A DNA stretch of 64,000 bases, from the NCBI GenBank assembly GCA_937918935.1, contig CAKZSI010000030.1, forward strand, positions 1 through 64,000, written 5' to 3'. The notes beneath the pieces were generated by a model, which worked only from the letters and a program-made list of their open reading frames with translations, was not told the origin of the DNA and did not search any database. Shown one piece after another: positions 35,894-44,782 of the stretch. This stretch comes from an uncultured Chloroflexales bacterium (lineage in GTDB: Bacteria > Chloroflexota > Chloroflexia > Chloroflexales > Chloroflexaceae). The position numbers and the translations under genes are program-made. Positions within the stretch are counted from its first letter, which is position 1, and every line of letters starts with the position of its first letter.

Positions 35894-36855
35894 TGGCAAA
35901 CCCGCCCCTCACCATCGTCACCGGGTTCCTCGGCAGCGGCAAGACGACCCTCCTGCGGGCGTTACTGGAACGCGGCGCGGGCGGGCGTCGGCTGGGCCTG
36001 GTGGTCAACGAACTGGGGCAGATCGGCCTCGATGGCGACGCCCTCGAACGGGCAGGCGCAGCGCCCCTTGTCGAACTGACCGGCGGCTGTTTGTGCTGCG
36101 AGGCGGGCAGCGATTTCTTGCTGGCCATTGAAGAACTCAGCGATTATGGCCCCGATTGCATCGTGGTCGAGACTACCGGTCTGGCTGAGCCAGGGGGGAT
36201 CATCCGGCACGCCCGTGGCGCCGGCCTGCCACTCGACGCGGTGGTGGCCGTGGCCGACGCCGCCAACCTCGAGGCGGCCCTCAACGCCTCACCGGTGGCC
36301 GCGTGGCAACTCCGCGCCGCCGATCTGATTATCCTCAGTAAGGTGGACCTGGTTACGCCTGCCGAACGCGCCGCTGTCGCGGAGCGGCTCCACGCCATCA
36401 ATCCACGCGCCGCGATTGTTCCGGCAAGCTACGGGCAAGCTCCGCCCGACCTGCTCTTTGGGCCGCGGCTCGACCGGGCTGATCCGCCCCCAGTGCCCGA
36501 CCATCTGGAGCGGGACGCCTTCAGCAGCCTGGCGTGGAGTGGCGACATCCCCCTTCGCCGCGCGGCGCTCGAAGCGGCCCTGCGCGACGCCAGCCCCGCC
36601 GTCTTCCGCGCCAAGGGCATCGTCCACTGCACCGACGCGCCCTGGCCCGACGACGTGCAGTTCGTCTGCGGGCGCATGAGCTTCACTCCCCTGCGCCCCC
36701 GCGCCCCACTCACGCCCCTGAACCGGCTTGTGCTCCTGGGGCCGGGCCTCGATGCCCGAGCGGCGCACTATGCCGCGACCTTCAACGCCTGCGCCGACGA
36801 GCCCGCCCGCGCCGCCGCCTGGCGGGCGCGCTACGCCGCCCTGTTTGATCGGTAG
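35893..36855 (+). CDS. CobW/COG0523-type G3E GTPase
   Basis: 320 residues. The P-loop GFLGSGKTT is at residues 11-19, the metal-binding GGCLCC (a C-x-C-C motif) at 64-69, the Walker B-like ETTGLAEPGGI near 94 and the guanine-specific SKVD near 143. A short CobW C-terminal domain follows. COG0523 proteins deliver zinc, cobalt or other metals to client enzymes. The start overlaps the lipoprotein stop (TGATG), so translation is coupled, which hints at a metal link with that protein. No Zur or cobalamin site is visible. Confidence 0.9.
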   Translation: MANPPLTIVTGFLGSGKTTLLRALLERGAGGRRLGLVVNELGQIGLDGDALERAGAAPLVELTGGCLCCEAGSDFLLAIEELSDYGPDCIVVETTGLAEPGGIIRHARGAGLPLDAVVAVADAANLEAALNASPVAAWQLRAADLIILSKVDLVTPAERAAVAERLHAINPRAAIVPASYGQAPPDLLFGPRLDRADPPPVPDHLERDAFSSLAWSGDIPLRRAALEAALRDASPAVFRAKGIVHCTDAPWPDDVQFVCGRMSFTPLRPRAPLTPLNRLVLLGPGLDARAAHYAATFNACADEPARAAAWRARYAALFDR

Positions 36856-37109
36856 AGTTGCAGAGCTGTGGAGCTGTAAATCAGGAACGTTGTTCTCCAC
36901 CGCTACAGACCGGGTACGTGGGAACGGCGAGCAACCGTCAGGCTGCACCGCTCGATACCTGGCAACGAAACGGTAATGCCCTCCGCCTATAATCAGACTG
37001 ACCGCGACGCTTAGTGCGTCCTTTACTTTCGCTTTATCACTGGATCACCCTGCTGTGTCACAATGAGCGTAGCGCCGGGCAGCATTTCCGGCATGTTTAG
37101 TGTTACTAG

Positions 37110-37152
37110 ATCCAGGGGCTTCCTGCGATATAATTCCAGGAAGCCCCTGGAT
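37110..37152. repeat. 16-bp perfect inverted repeat
   Basis: ATCCAGGGGCTTCCTG (37110-37125) and its exact reverse complement (37137-37152) flank an AT-rich 11-base loop, CGATATAATTC. No T-run follows. It lies 10 bases before the first DnaA box. Confidence 0.9.
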
Positions 37153-37161
37153 GTTGGGGTG

Positions 37162-37192
37162 TTATCCACACTTATCCACAAAATGTGGATAA
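37162..37192. other. Cluster of three exact DnaA-box consensus sequences
   Basis: TTATCCACA occurs at 37162-37170 and 37172-37180 on the plus strand, and as TGTGGATAA at 37184-37192. Boxes 2 and 3 lie within a perfect 12-bp inverted repeat (37169-37180 / 37184-37195) with an AAA spacer. No dnaA or dnaN gene is nearby. The site could be an origin, a DnaA titration or regulatory site, or chance. Confidence 0.7.
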
Positions 37193-37344
37193 GTGATCCG
37201 GTGTACTGACTACATTTAGTGGGGCAGGTCCCTGGACAGGAGCGGCTACCGAGGCCGCAGCGCAACCTTCCGGGTCGTTCGCTTTATATTCCTGCTGAAC
37301 CGACACATACGTAATTATTACGCTGTGAACTGAGTTTTTCAGTA

Positions 37345-37470
37345 ACTCCGCCCCCTCCTCAACCCTCCCGCACCAGGAGAGGGAGTCCCGCTCCTCCTCC
37401 CAACATCCTGATACACGAAAGGGCTGGGAGGCGAGTTTCTGGGAGGGCAAAGCCCTCCCAGAAACTCCCG
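37345..37470. repeat. Family C-like core and family B palindrome
   Basis: CCCCCTCCTCAACCCTCCCG is followed by a GGAGAGGGAGTCCCGCTCCTCC stretch (about 37350-37402, shown in part), and then by TCTGGGAGGGCAAAGCCCTC near 37438-37457, completing an 11-bp stem CTGGGAGGGC/GCCCTCCCAG. Confidence 0.75.
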
Positions 37471-37540
37471 TTCGAGAACTTGCCGGATGCACCACGACTT
37501 ATCACCCTTATACCTTCATATACAGCAATCCACAATCGGA

Positions 37541-38395
37541 TTAAACCCTTTCCAGCAGATCATGCAACACCGGCGCCACCTCGGCCAGCGCCGGGGGCAG
37601 GTGATCGCCACGGAGAATGGCCTGCCCGAGGGGCGAGCGTTTCAGTTCCAGCAATTCGCGCTCAAGCTCGTTGCTCATCGAGACATCGCGGAGGATCTTA
37701 CCGTCGCGGAAGGTGATCACCCGCCGGGCCGCGGCGGCCACCTCGGTATTGTGGGTCACGATCACCAGGGTCACGCCCTGCTCGCGATTCAGGCGCGTCA
37801 GCAGGGCCACGATGTCGGCTGTGTTCTTGCTATCGAGGTTGCCCGTCGGCTCGTCGGCGAGCAGCATGGAGGGCGAGTTGGCTAGAGCGCGCGCGATGGC
37901 GACCCGCTGGCGCTCACCCCCCGAAAGCTGGTTCGGCAGATGGTCCTGGCGCTCGGCCAGGCCCACCATCGCCAGCAACTCCATAGCCCGGGCGCGGCGC
38001 TGCCCCGGGCGCAGCGGCAGTTCATGCATAGGCACCTCGACGTTCTCCCGCGCCGTCAGGGTCGGCAAGAGATTGTGGCTCTGGAAAATGAAGCCGATGG
38101 TGCGGCTGCGAAAGCGATCCAGGTTGCGCACCTTTGACAGCGGCGTCCCGTTGACAATCACCTCGCCCGAGGTTGGCCGGTCGAGCGCCCCGATCAGGTT
38201 CAGCAGGGTGGACTTGCCCGAGCCGGACGGGCCGACGATCGCCAGCACCTCGCCGCGCCGGATCCACAGATCCACCCCGTCGAGGGCCTTGACCGGCACC
38301 TTTTCTCCGTACACACGGGTCAGCGCCCGCGTCTCCAGGATCACCTCGCTGGTTTCGGGCGGCGGCGCTTCCGCCGCAATGACTGGCTCAGCCAT
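37541..38395 (-). CDS. ABC transporter ATP-binding protein (MacB/LolD type)
   Basis: 284 residues from the ATG at 38395; an ATG 24 bases further upstream is possible. Walker A is GPSGSGKS (about residues 55-62), then LSGGERQRVAIARAL and Walker B SMLLADEPTGNLD with the D-loop. VYGEKVPVKALDGVDLWI matches the MacB/LolD opening, specific for FtsX-type permeases. The C-terminal 40 residues extend beyond the usual ATPase. It is the third gene of an adaptor-permease-ATPase operon transcribed leftwards. Confidence 0.93.
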   Translation of the reverse strand: MAEPVIAAEAPPPETSEVILETRALTRVYGEKVPVKALDGVDLWIRRGEVLAIVGPSGSGKSTLLNLIGALDRPTSGEVIVNGTPLSKVRNLDRFRSRTIGFIFQSHNLLPTLTARENVEVPMHELPLRPGQRRARAMELLAMVGLAERQDHLPNQLSGGERQRVAIARALANSPSMLLADEPTGNLDSKNTADIVALLTRLNREQGVTLVIVTHNTEVAAAARRVITFRDGKILRDVSMSNELERELLELKRSPLGQAILRGDHLPPALAEVAPVLHDLLERV

Positions 38396-38424
38396 GGCAC
38401 TCACCTGCTCCTGATGCAAAGAGT

Positions 38425-38462
38425 GGGGAAACCGGATTTCCTCACGCCCCTGCCAGAAGCGC
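38425..38462. repeat. Family A palindrome
   Basis: GTGGGGAAACCGGATTTCCT followed by CACGCCCCTGCC, between the ATPase and permease genes. Confidence 0.7.
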
Positions 38463-38469
38463 GGCTCCG

Positions 38470-40713
38470 CTACTCATAATGCAACGCCTCGACCGGACGC
38501 AGGCGTACCGCCCGCAGCGCCGGCAGCAGACCGCCCGCCAAACCCAATCCCAGGGCCATCGCCAGGACACGTGCGACGTCAGCCGGAGCATACGCGGCGT
38601 TGAGCATCACGCCAAAATTGGGCTCAAGGTGCACCAGGTAATTGATGCCAATCCCGATCAGCACCCCCGCCGCGGCGCTCAAGATGCTCAGAGCAAACGC
38701 TTCGGCGAGGATCATGCGCAGCACCCGCCCCGCGCGCCAGCCAACCGCGCGCAGCACCCCGATCTCCTGGGTGCGTTCGTACACGCTCATCAGCATGACG
38801 TTCATAATCACGATTCCGCCCACCAGCATCATCAGCGCCATCAGGGCGCCGAAGATTGCGTCCATCGTGGCAAAGTCCTGCATGCGCTGCGCCAGGTCGG
38901 CAGTGCGGGCCACCATGAGTTGCGGGTACCGCTCTTCGAGCATCCTGGCGATCTCGGCAGCCCGCTCGGGATGGTGCAGGGTGATCCCCAGGAAAGAGAC
39001 CTGCCGCGGCTTGCCGAAGAGCCGCTGCGCATCCTTCAGCGGCACGACTGCCCCGGCGTCTTCATAGGCCAGACCGGTCTCGAAGATGCCGACGATGGTG
39101 AACGACTGCCCCGAAACGCGCAACTGGTCTCCAACACCCTTCTCCAGGCTATTGGCCGCCATGCGCCCGAGGATCATCTCGCCCGGACGCTGGATGGTGC
39201 GGCCTTCGCTGACGCGGTAGTGGGCCAGGTAGTGCTCGCGCGGATCAACCCCGTAGACTAGAAAGAACGGCAACCCCGGCACGGCGCTGGTGCCGAAGAT
39301 CAGCCGCGAGACGCTTTTGACTTCGGGATGGGCGCGCAGTTGCTCGGCGATCCGCTCGTCAATCGCCGAGAACATCGCGTCGGAGGCCCCGGCCTGTTCG
39401 GCGAGGAGATCGGCCTGCCCGGCGGCCAACAACCGGGTGATCGCCCGCCGCGATCCCTCGCTGATGCCGGCAAGGGCCACGATCAGCCCCACACCGACGC
39501 CCAGGCCGACCATGGTCATCATGCTGCGCGTGGGGCGCCGCAGCAGATTGCGCAGGGCCGGGCCGCGCATCACCGGGGCAAGCATGCGCGTGACCGGCCC
39601 CCAGCGCACCGACGCGCCGCTCTCGGCGCGCATCGCCTCCACCGGCGCCAGGCGCGCCGCCCGCCACGCCGGGTAGCCGCCGCCGACCAGGCCAAGCACA
39701 CTGGCGATCACCAGGGCCTGGATGTAGCCGATCGGTTCCACCGCGCCGCTGAGGAAACCGCCCAGAGCCGCCGAACGCGACAGCAGGGCAATCGTCGCCA
39801 CGCTCAACAGCAATCCCAACCCTCCGCCCACCAGCGCCAGCAGCAACGCTTCGCCGAGGATGAGCCGCATCACCCGCCGCCGCCGCCAGCCCATGGCCCG
39901 CAGCACCCCGATCTCGCGGGTGCGCTCAAAGACGCTCATGAGCTGGGCGTTCATCATCCCCAGGCCACCGACCAGAATGGCGAACAGCCCGATCACCCAG
40001 CCCATGGCGCGGTAGATGTCCAGCAGTTCGTCCTGCGCGGTCGCCTCACCTGAGGCGGTGACCGCCAGTGTTGGCCAGCGGCTCTCAATCGCCCGCCGCA
40101 CCTCCTCCCGGTCGCGCGGATCGCGCAACTTGAGCTTGAAGTAGCTTACCTGGCGGCGCTTGTCGAAGGCCCGCTGCGCGTCGGCCAGGTGGATCACCGC
40201 CCCGTTGTCCTCGAAGCTCGACCCCGTCTCGTAGATGCCAACCACGTGGTAGCTGATGTCGTTGATGCGGAACTTGTCGCCAACGCGCTTTTTCAGGCTC
40301 TCGGCGCTCTTACGGCCCAGCATCACCTCGCGCTTCGCGCTGATGGGCCGCCCGGCGATGATCTGGTAGCGCCGCATCCCGAAGCTGCGCGGGTCCTCGC
40401 CGCTCACCAGGAAGTAGGGCGACTCGGGCAGTTGCAGGATGCCCACCACTGCCCCGCTGACCTCGGCAACCCCGCGCATAGCGGCGATCTCCGCGCCCAC
40501 CTCTTCGTCAATCGCGCCGACGATGATCATCACCGCGTCCTTCTGGCTCACCAGCAGGTCGGCATCGGCGCTGCTGCCTACGGCGCCGAACCCATTGGCC
40601 ATACCCTCGCCAAACGCCGAGAACACCACCACGGCCGCAACGCCAACGGCGACTCCGAGGATGGTCAGAGCGGTACGCACTTTCCGGCGCAGGAGGTTCT
40701 TGAAGCTGAGCAT
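38470..40713 (-). CDS. Duplicated FtsX/MacB-type ABC permease
   Basis: 747 residues. It has two tandem repeats of the MacB periplasmic-core plus FtsX unit. Each half starts with one helix (KVRTALTILGVAVGVAAVVV in half 1; a similar TMVGLGVGVGLIVALAGISE in half 2), has a soluble domain containing SGEDPRSFGMRRYQIIAGRP in half 1 and GVDPREHYLAHYRVSEGRTI in half 2, and ends with three helices including VFERTREIGVLRAMGWRRRR / VYERTQEIGVLRAVGWRAGR. The two-fold repeat suggests that a single chain forms the full permease. The ATG at 40713 follows GAGGT; an upstream in-frame ATG lies in a repeat. Adaptor and ATPase genes flank it. Confidence 0.92.
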   Translation of the reverse strand: MLSFKNLLRRKVRTALTILGVAVGVAAVVVFSAFGEGMANGFGAVGSSADADLLVSQKDAVMIIVGAIDEEVGAEIAAMRGVAEVSGAVVGILQLPESPYFLVSGEDPRSFGMRRYQIIAGRPISAKREVMLGRKSAESLKKRVGDKFRINDISYHVVGIYETGSSFEDNGAVIHLADAQRAFDKRRQVSYFKLKLRDPRDREEVRRAIESRWPTLAVTASGEATAQDELLDIYRAMGWVIGLFAILVGGLGMMNAQLMSVFERTREIGVLRAMGWRRRRVMRLILGEALLLALVGGGLGLLLSVATIALLSRSAALGGFLSGAVEPIGYIQALVIASVLGLVGGGYPAWRAARLAPVEAMRAESGASVRWGPVTRMLAPVMRGPALRNLLRRPTRSMMTMVGLGVGVGLIVALAGISEGSRRAITRLLAAGQADLLAEQAGASDAMFSAIDERIAEQLRAHPEVKSVSRLIFGTSAVPGLPFFLVYGVDPREHYLAHYRVSEGRTIQRPGEMILGRMAANSLEKGVGDQLRVSGQSFTIVGIFETGLAYEDAGAVVPLKDAQRLFGKPRQVSFLGITLHHPERAAEIARMLEERYPQLMVARTADLAQRMQDFATMDAIFGALMALMMLVGGIVIMNVMLMSVYERTQEIGVLRAVGWRAGRVLRMILAEAFALSILSAAAGVLIGIGINYLVHLEPNFGVMLNAAYAPADVARVLAMALGLGLAGGLLPALRAVRLRPVEALHYE

Positions 40714-40724
40714 AATTACCTCAG

Positions 40725-40812
40725 GCAGGAGCGCAGGGAAACCAGGTTTCCGCACACCCCTTCAACCGAGCGAAGCCGGAAGGTTCCTGGGAGGGAAAAG
40801 CCTTCCCGGACC
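40725..40812. repeat. Family A and family B palindromes
   Basis: GCAGGGAAACCAGGTTTCCG near 40732 and CCTGGGAGGGAAAAGCCTTC near 40786, between the permease and adaptor genes of one operon. Confidence 0.7.
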
Positions 40813-40841
40813 CTGACGCAGCAGGTGTCCCTGCCCGGCTC

Positions 40842-42326
40842 TTAATCACCCTCAATCGTCACCGTGGCGGTCATGTTCCAGCGCAGGCGCTCGTCCCACT
40901 GCTGCGGCTCCACGGTGACCGTGTAGATCACGTCGCCCTGGTAGGTCTTGCCCAGGGCCTGTATCTTCGTTACTATGCCAGGCAGGGTGAGATCGGGCAG
41001 GGCATCGAAGGTGAGCGTCACGCGATCGCCGACCCGCACGTTCACCACGTCAAGCTCGGTCAGATCGCCGGTCTCAACGCGCCAGCCGCTGAAATCGGCC
41101 AGGACAACGGCCGGCTCGCCCGGCGCGGGCTGTTCACCGACCTTCAGGTTAATCTGCACCACCGTGCCGCCGAAGGGCGCGGTGAGAGTCGCGCGTTCGA
41201 GGGTCAGCTCGGCCTGGCGCAGCGCAGCCTGAGCGGCGCGAACGCGGGCCTCGGCGGCGGCCAGTTCGGGGGTACGCGGCGGATTGGTGAGTTGCTCCAG
41301 GGCCGCGCGGGCCTGGGCCACGCCGGCTTCGGCGGCCTCGACTTCGCCGGTGCGACCGTCGCCGCTGAGGCGCGCCAGGGCCGCCTCGGCGGCGCTGACG
41401 CGGGCGCGGGCGGCCGCGATCTGGTCGGCGTCCGCTCCCGCCAGCACCTGCTCCAGGCGGGCGGCGGCCTCGCGCACCTGGGCCTCGGCGGCGGCCAGGC
41501 CGCTCCGTTCGGCCTCACGGGCGCGCTCCAGGTCCACCCCGGCCTGCGCCAGCGCAGCCTCACCATTCTCCACGGCGCGGCGGGCCGCGGCCTCGGCGTC
41601 ACGGCGCGCCTGGGGCAACTCACCGGGTAGTTTCTCCAGCTCAACGTTCTCCCAGTAGAGGCGCGAATAGGCGTCCTGAGCGTCACGCAGGGCATTGGCG
41701 GCCTCGCTCAGGCGCGTCTCGGCGGCGAGTTTGGCGGCCGACAGAGTGGCGCGCTGGGCCTCCAGGTTGGCCCGGGCCTGCGCGAGAGCGGCGCGGGCCT
41801 GTTCGACCTCGGTGCTCCTCGCGCCGGCGAGCAGCCGCGCCAGCAGGGCGCGCGCCTGGGCCAGTTCATCGCGCGCGGCCCTGACATCGGCGGATGTTAC
41901 CCGCCCGCGTGTCTGCCGGGCGAGGGCTTCGGCCCGGGCAAGTTGCGCCTCGGCCGCAGCAACCGCCTCCGGGTCAGCCGGCTCGCGCAACAGTTCGTAC
42001 TGGGCACGGGCCTCGTCGAGCGCCGCGCGCGAGCGATCCACCGCCACTTCAAACTCGGCGCTGTCGAGCCGCGCCAGCGGCGCCCCGGCGTCTACCGTCT
42101 GCCCTTCCTCCACCAGGATCGCCTCGACCACGCCGGATGTGAGAAAGCGCAACTCGGCGCTGCGAACCGGCACGATCCGACCATCGGCCACGACCCGCGG
42201 CGCCACGATCTCGACCCTGGTTTCCGGGCTTGGGGTCGGCGAAAACGCCCCTGGCACGGCACAGCCGGTCAACAACAGCAGCGCCGTACCGGCCAGGCAT
42301 CCAAACCGAACGACGGGTGGCAGCAT
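40842..42326 (-). CDS. HlyD/MacA-type membrane-fusion (adaptor) lipoprotein
   Basis: 494 residues. A lipoprotein signal ends at Cys22 (ALLLLTGC). A short biotinyl-lipoyl-like half (SGVVEAILVEEGQTVDAGAP) precedes a very long Ala/Glu/Arg-rich coiled-coil hairpin (about residues 95-340), then the second lipoyl half (GGTVVQINLKVGEQPAPGEP) and a beta-barrel domain with VGDRVTLTFDALPD. The ATG at 42326 starts the signal peptide. In Chloroflexota, thought to have one membrane, such adaptors may serve a MacAB-like export of peptides or lipids. It leads the ABC operon. Confidence 0.9.
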   Translation of the reverse strand: MLPPVVRFGCLAGTALLLLTGCAVPGAFSPTPSPETRVEIVAPRVVADGRIVPVRSAELRFLTSGVVEAILVEEGQTVDAGAPLARLDSAEFEVAVDRSRAALDEARAQYELLREPADPEAVAAAEAQLARAEALARQTRGRVTSADVRAARDELAQARALLARLLAGARSTEVEQARAALAQARANLEAQRATLSAAKLAAETRLSEAANALRDAQDAYSRLYWENVELEKLPGELPQARRDAEAAARRAVENGEAALAQAGVDLERAREAERSGLAAAEAQVREAAARLEQVLAGADADQIAAARARVSAAEAALARLSGDGRTGEVEAAEAGVAQARAALEQLTNPPRTPELAAAEARVRAAQAALRQAELTLERATLTAPFGGTVVQINLKVGEQPAPGEPAVVLADFSGWRVETGDLTELDVVNVRVGDRVTLTFDALPDLTLPGIVTKIQALGKTYQGDVIYTVTVEPQQWDERLRWNMTATVTIEGD

Positions 42327-42410
42327 CGCACACCTCCACGGTTTCCAGACTTTATAGCGTTTCTCGCAACGATTACCTGCAATGATGGCGGCACGAGCGC
42401 AGTGAGCCAC

Positions 42411-42963
42411 ACAGCTCAGGCAGGGCTTTGTCCAGGTCCTGGCTGAAGGCCCTCACCCCCTTCCCCCCGTCTTCTCAGGTAGAGAGTTTTTCGGGCGCAA
42501 AGGCGGTTTCTGCATACTCATTAGTCTGTAAACAACGTCTTTCGCTACACCCTCTCCCCCTCCCCAACCCTCCCCCGCCAGGGAGGGAGGCCGGCTCCTC
42601 CCCCTGTTGGGGAGAGGCCGGGAGGAGGGCGGAAATGCCACGAAACTTACTTCACAGGTTTGCCAAACCTGCGAGATGTGAGTGTATCATACTCCCAAAC
42701 CCCGTGGCGGCTGTCATTCTTTGTGAGGATTCCATCTCCTGCCCCGCAACCAGGGCGCGTCGTTCCCGAGATAAGGCAACACAATGGGCAACCGAACGGT
42801 AAGAGATATCCACAGAGGCTTAACATTTCTTCTCGCCGAAACTCCCGGTGGGCTGTAGGATGAGAAAAGAGCTATCGAAGTGGACGAGCGAGCATTTAGG
42901 CAAGGCAGGACGCATCGCCGCCTTCGTGCCGGGCGGTGTGCTCCGCCAGAAAGGAGCGAGACC
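42411..42963. repeat. Intergenic region with MITE-like family C element
   Basis: 553 bases between divergent genes. An element at about 42530-42660 has a CTCCCCCTCCCCAACCCTCC ... GGAGAGGCCGGGAGGAGGGC core. Its right end, GGCGGAAATGCCACGAAACT followed by TACTTCACAGG, closely matches the right end of the element at 6268-6395. The rest (42665-42950) shows no gene; promoters for the CBS gene should lie here, but none is clear. Confidence 0.65.
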
Positions 42964-43368
42964 ATGCAGGTCCGCGATCGGATGAGTGCCCACCCGGTTA
43001 CCATTGAACCAGAGTCGAGCGCCTTGTCTGCGCTAGGCATTATGCAGTACCACCGACTGCGCCATCTTCCTGTCACCGATGCGAATGGCCGGCTGGTAGG
43101 CATCCTCGCCGAGCGTGATCTCCTGCTGGCAGCCTCACGCTACCTCCACGCGGGGATGGAGGTCTCTGAGGTGATGTCGCGTGATGTATTTAAGGTGAAA
43201 CCAGAGACGCCGATTGAGGAAGCGGCGTTGCTGATGGCCAATCATAGCATCGGCAGCCTGCCCGTGGTGGATGACGAGGGGCTGATCGTCGGTATTATCA
43301 CCGAGAGCGATATGTTCCGCGCCCTCGCCGAGGTGGTCTCACCCGGACGGACGGTCGAGCAACAGTAA
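42964..43368 (+). CDS. Two-CBS-domain protein
   Basis: 134 residues, two CBS motifs: MSAHPVTIEPESSALSALGI ... RHLPVTDANGRLVGILAERD and MSRDVFKVKPETPIEEAALL ... GSLPVVDDEGLIVGIITESD. CBS pairs bind adenosine nucleotides or SAM and sense energy state. There is no catalytic domain. AAAGGAGCGAGACC precedes the ATG at 42964. It lies alone ahead of ruvB; a partner is unknown. Confidence 0.92.
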   Translation: MQVRDRMSAHPVTIEPESSALSALGIMQYHRLRHLPVTDANGRLVGILAERDLLLAASRYLHAGMEVSEVMSRDVFKVKPETPIEEAALLMANHSIGSLPVVDDEGLIVGIITESDMFRALAEVVSPGRTVEQQ

Positions 43369-43500
43369 CGCCCGCGGCGTGGAACGGTGCGGGAAGCCCA
43401 GACCTGTCAGGTGCTGCAACGTGGCGTGCCGGCGATCAGACGCTCACCGCCGTTGCCGCACCGGGCAGGTTTTTCGATTGGGCTCCGGCCCCAACCAGAG

Positions 43501-43541
43501 CACGGCGAGATGCGGCATGGCCCGTCTCGCCGTGTTATAAT
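43501..43541 (+). promoter_or_regulatory. ruvB promoter with overlapping inverted repeat
   Basis: TATAAT at 43536-43541 is a perfect -10 box, 29 bases before the ruvB ATG. CACGGCGAGA (43501-43510) and TCTCGCCGTG (43525-43534) are exact 10-bp inverted repeats over the -35 region, a good operator candidate. No TTGACA-like -35 box is seen, which would fit activator or repressor control. Confidence 0.6.
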
Positions 43542-43570
43542 GCACGACGAAACGTCTGTGCGAGGAGTTG

Positions 43571-44623
43571 ATGGACGAGACCGAGCGCCTGCTCAGCCCC
43601 AAACGCGCGGGTGACGACCCCCAGGTCGAGAAGAGCCTGCGCCCGCGCAGCCTGGCCGAGTTCATCGGCCAGGAGAAGGTGGTGGAACAACTGCGTATTG
43701 CCATCACTGCGGCAAAGGACCGCGCCGAACCTCTCGACCATACCCTCTTCTACGGCCCGCCTGGCCTGGGGAAGACCTCGCTGGCCAATGTGATCGCCAA
43801 CGAGATGGGCGTGGCCATCAAGGTCACCAGCGGCCCGGCCATCGAACGCGCCGGCGATCTGGCCGCTATTCTCACCAACCTGCAGAAGAACGATATCCTC
43901 TTCATCGACGAGGTGCATCGCCTCAACCGCGCCGTGGAAGAAGTGCTCTACCCGGCGATGGAGGATTTCGCCCTCGACCTGATCGTGGGCAAGGGGCCCG
44001 GCGCGCGCAATCTGCGCCTGAAACTGCCGCGCTTTACAGTCGTCGGTGCGACCACCCGCCTGGCCCTGCTCACCTCGCCCCTGCGTGACCGCTTCGTGGC
44101 GCCCCACCGGATGGAGTTCTACTCCGACGAAGCCATGGGCGAGATTGTGACCCGCTCGGCGCGCATCCTCGGAGTGCCGATCAGCCCCGAGGCCGCCTTC
44201 GAACTGGGGCGGCGCGCCCGCGGCACGCCGCGCATCGCCAACCGCTTGCTGCGACGCGTGCGCGACTATGCCCAGGTCGTGGCCGAAGGGGTGATCGATC
44301 TGCCGGTGGCCCGCGCCGCCTTGAGCCAGCTCGAAGTGGATGAACTTGGCCTCGACGAAAACGACCGCCGCCTGCTGCGGGCAATCATTGATCTGTTCAA
44401 CGGTGGCCCGGTCGGGCTTTCGACCCTCGCCGCCGCCCTGGCAGAAGAGGTGGACGCCATCGAAGACGTCTACGAACCTTTTCTGCTGCAACTGGGCTTC
44501 CTGCAACGCACCCCCCGCGGGCGCATCGCCACGCGCCGGGCCTACGTCCACCTCGGCGTACCCTGCATCGAACGCCAGCCACCCCCCGACGCCGATGAGA
44601 CGATCCAGGGCCGTCTGTGGTGA
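43571..44623 (+). CDS. ruvB: Holliday junction branch-migration helicase RuvB
   Basis: 350 residues. RuvB is the hexameric ATPase that drives RuvA-bound Holliday junctions. [20 protein letters not shown] opens the protein, Walker A is [15 protein letters not shown] near residue 60, Walker [21 protein letters not shown] near 110, and [17 protein letters not shown] follows with the arginine-finger region. The C-terminal winged helix is seen in [19 protein letters not shown]. The ATG at 43571 has GAGGAG just before it. ruvA and ruvC are not in the window. Confidence 0.97.
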   Translation: MDETERLLSPKRAGDDPQVEKSLRPRSLAEFIGQEKVVEQLRIAITAAKDRAEPLDHTLFYGPPGLGKTSLANVIANEMGVAIKVTSGPAIERAGDLAAILTNLQKNDILFIDEVHRLNRAVEEVLYPAMEDFALDLIVGKGPGARNLRLKLPRFTVVGATTRLALLTSPLRDRFVAPHRMEFYSDEAMGEIVTRSARILGVPISPEAAFELGRRARGTPRIANRLLRRVRDYAQVVAEGVIDLPVARAALSQLEVDELGLDENDRRLLRAIIDLFNGGPVGLSTLAAALAEEVDAIEDVYEPFLLQLGFLQRTPRGRIATRRAYVHLGVPCIERQPPPDADETIQGRLW

Positions 44624-44633
44624 GCGGTAGCAT

Positions 44634-44775
44634 CCGGGAGGGCTGTGCCCTGCCGGGTGCGGTAGCACGGGAGGGTGCGAGAGGGATGCGCCCTCACAGT
44701 TGTTACGGTGAAGAGGAGAACCGGGTTTTTCCCTACCCCCGGGAGGTCTGGGAGGGCTGCGCTCTCCCAAAAGAA
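44634..44775. repeat. Three palindromes between convergent ruvB and the STAS gene
   Basis: CCGGGAGGGCTGTGCCCTGC-type copy near 44635, a family A relative (GGAGAACCGGGTTTTTCCC) near 44713 and CTGGGAGGGCTGCGCTCTCC near 44748. Confidence 0.7.
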
Positions 44776-44782
44776 TGCAATC

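Larger units (their letters stand above)
36856..37540. other. Large intergenic region with DnaA boxes and repeats
   Basis: 686 bases without a convincing gene. It contains the 16-bp inverted repeat and DnaA-box cluster listed separately, then a less GC-rich stretch at about 37278-37345 (GTAATTATTACG at 37311). Family C-like and family B repeats occupy 37345-37470. The flanking genes are CobW (+) and the ABC ATPase (-), which converge on this region. Confidence 0.7.
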
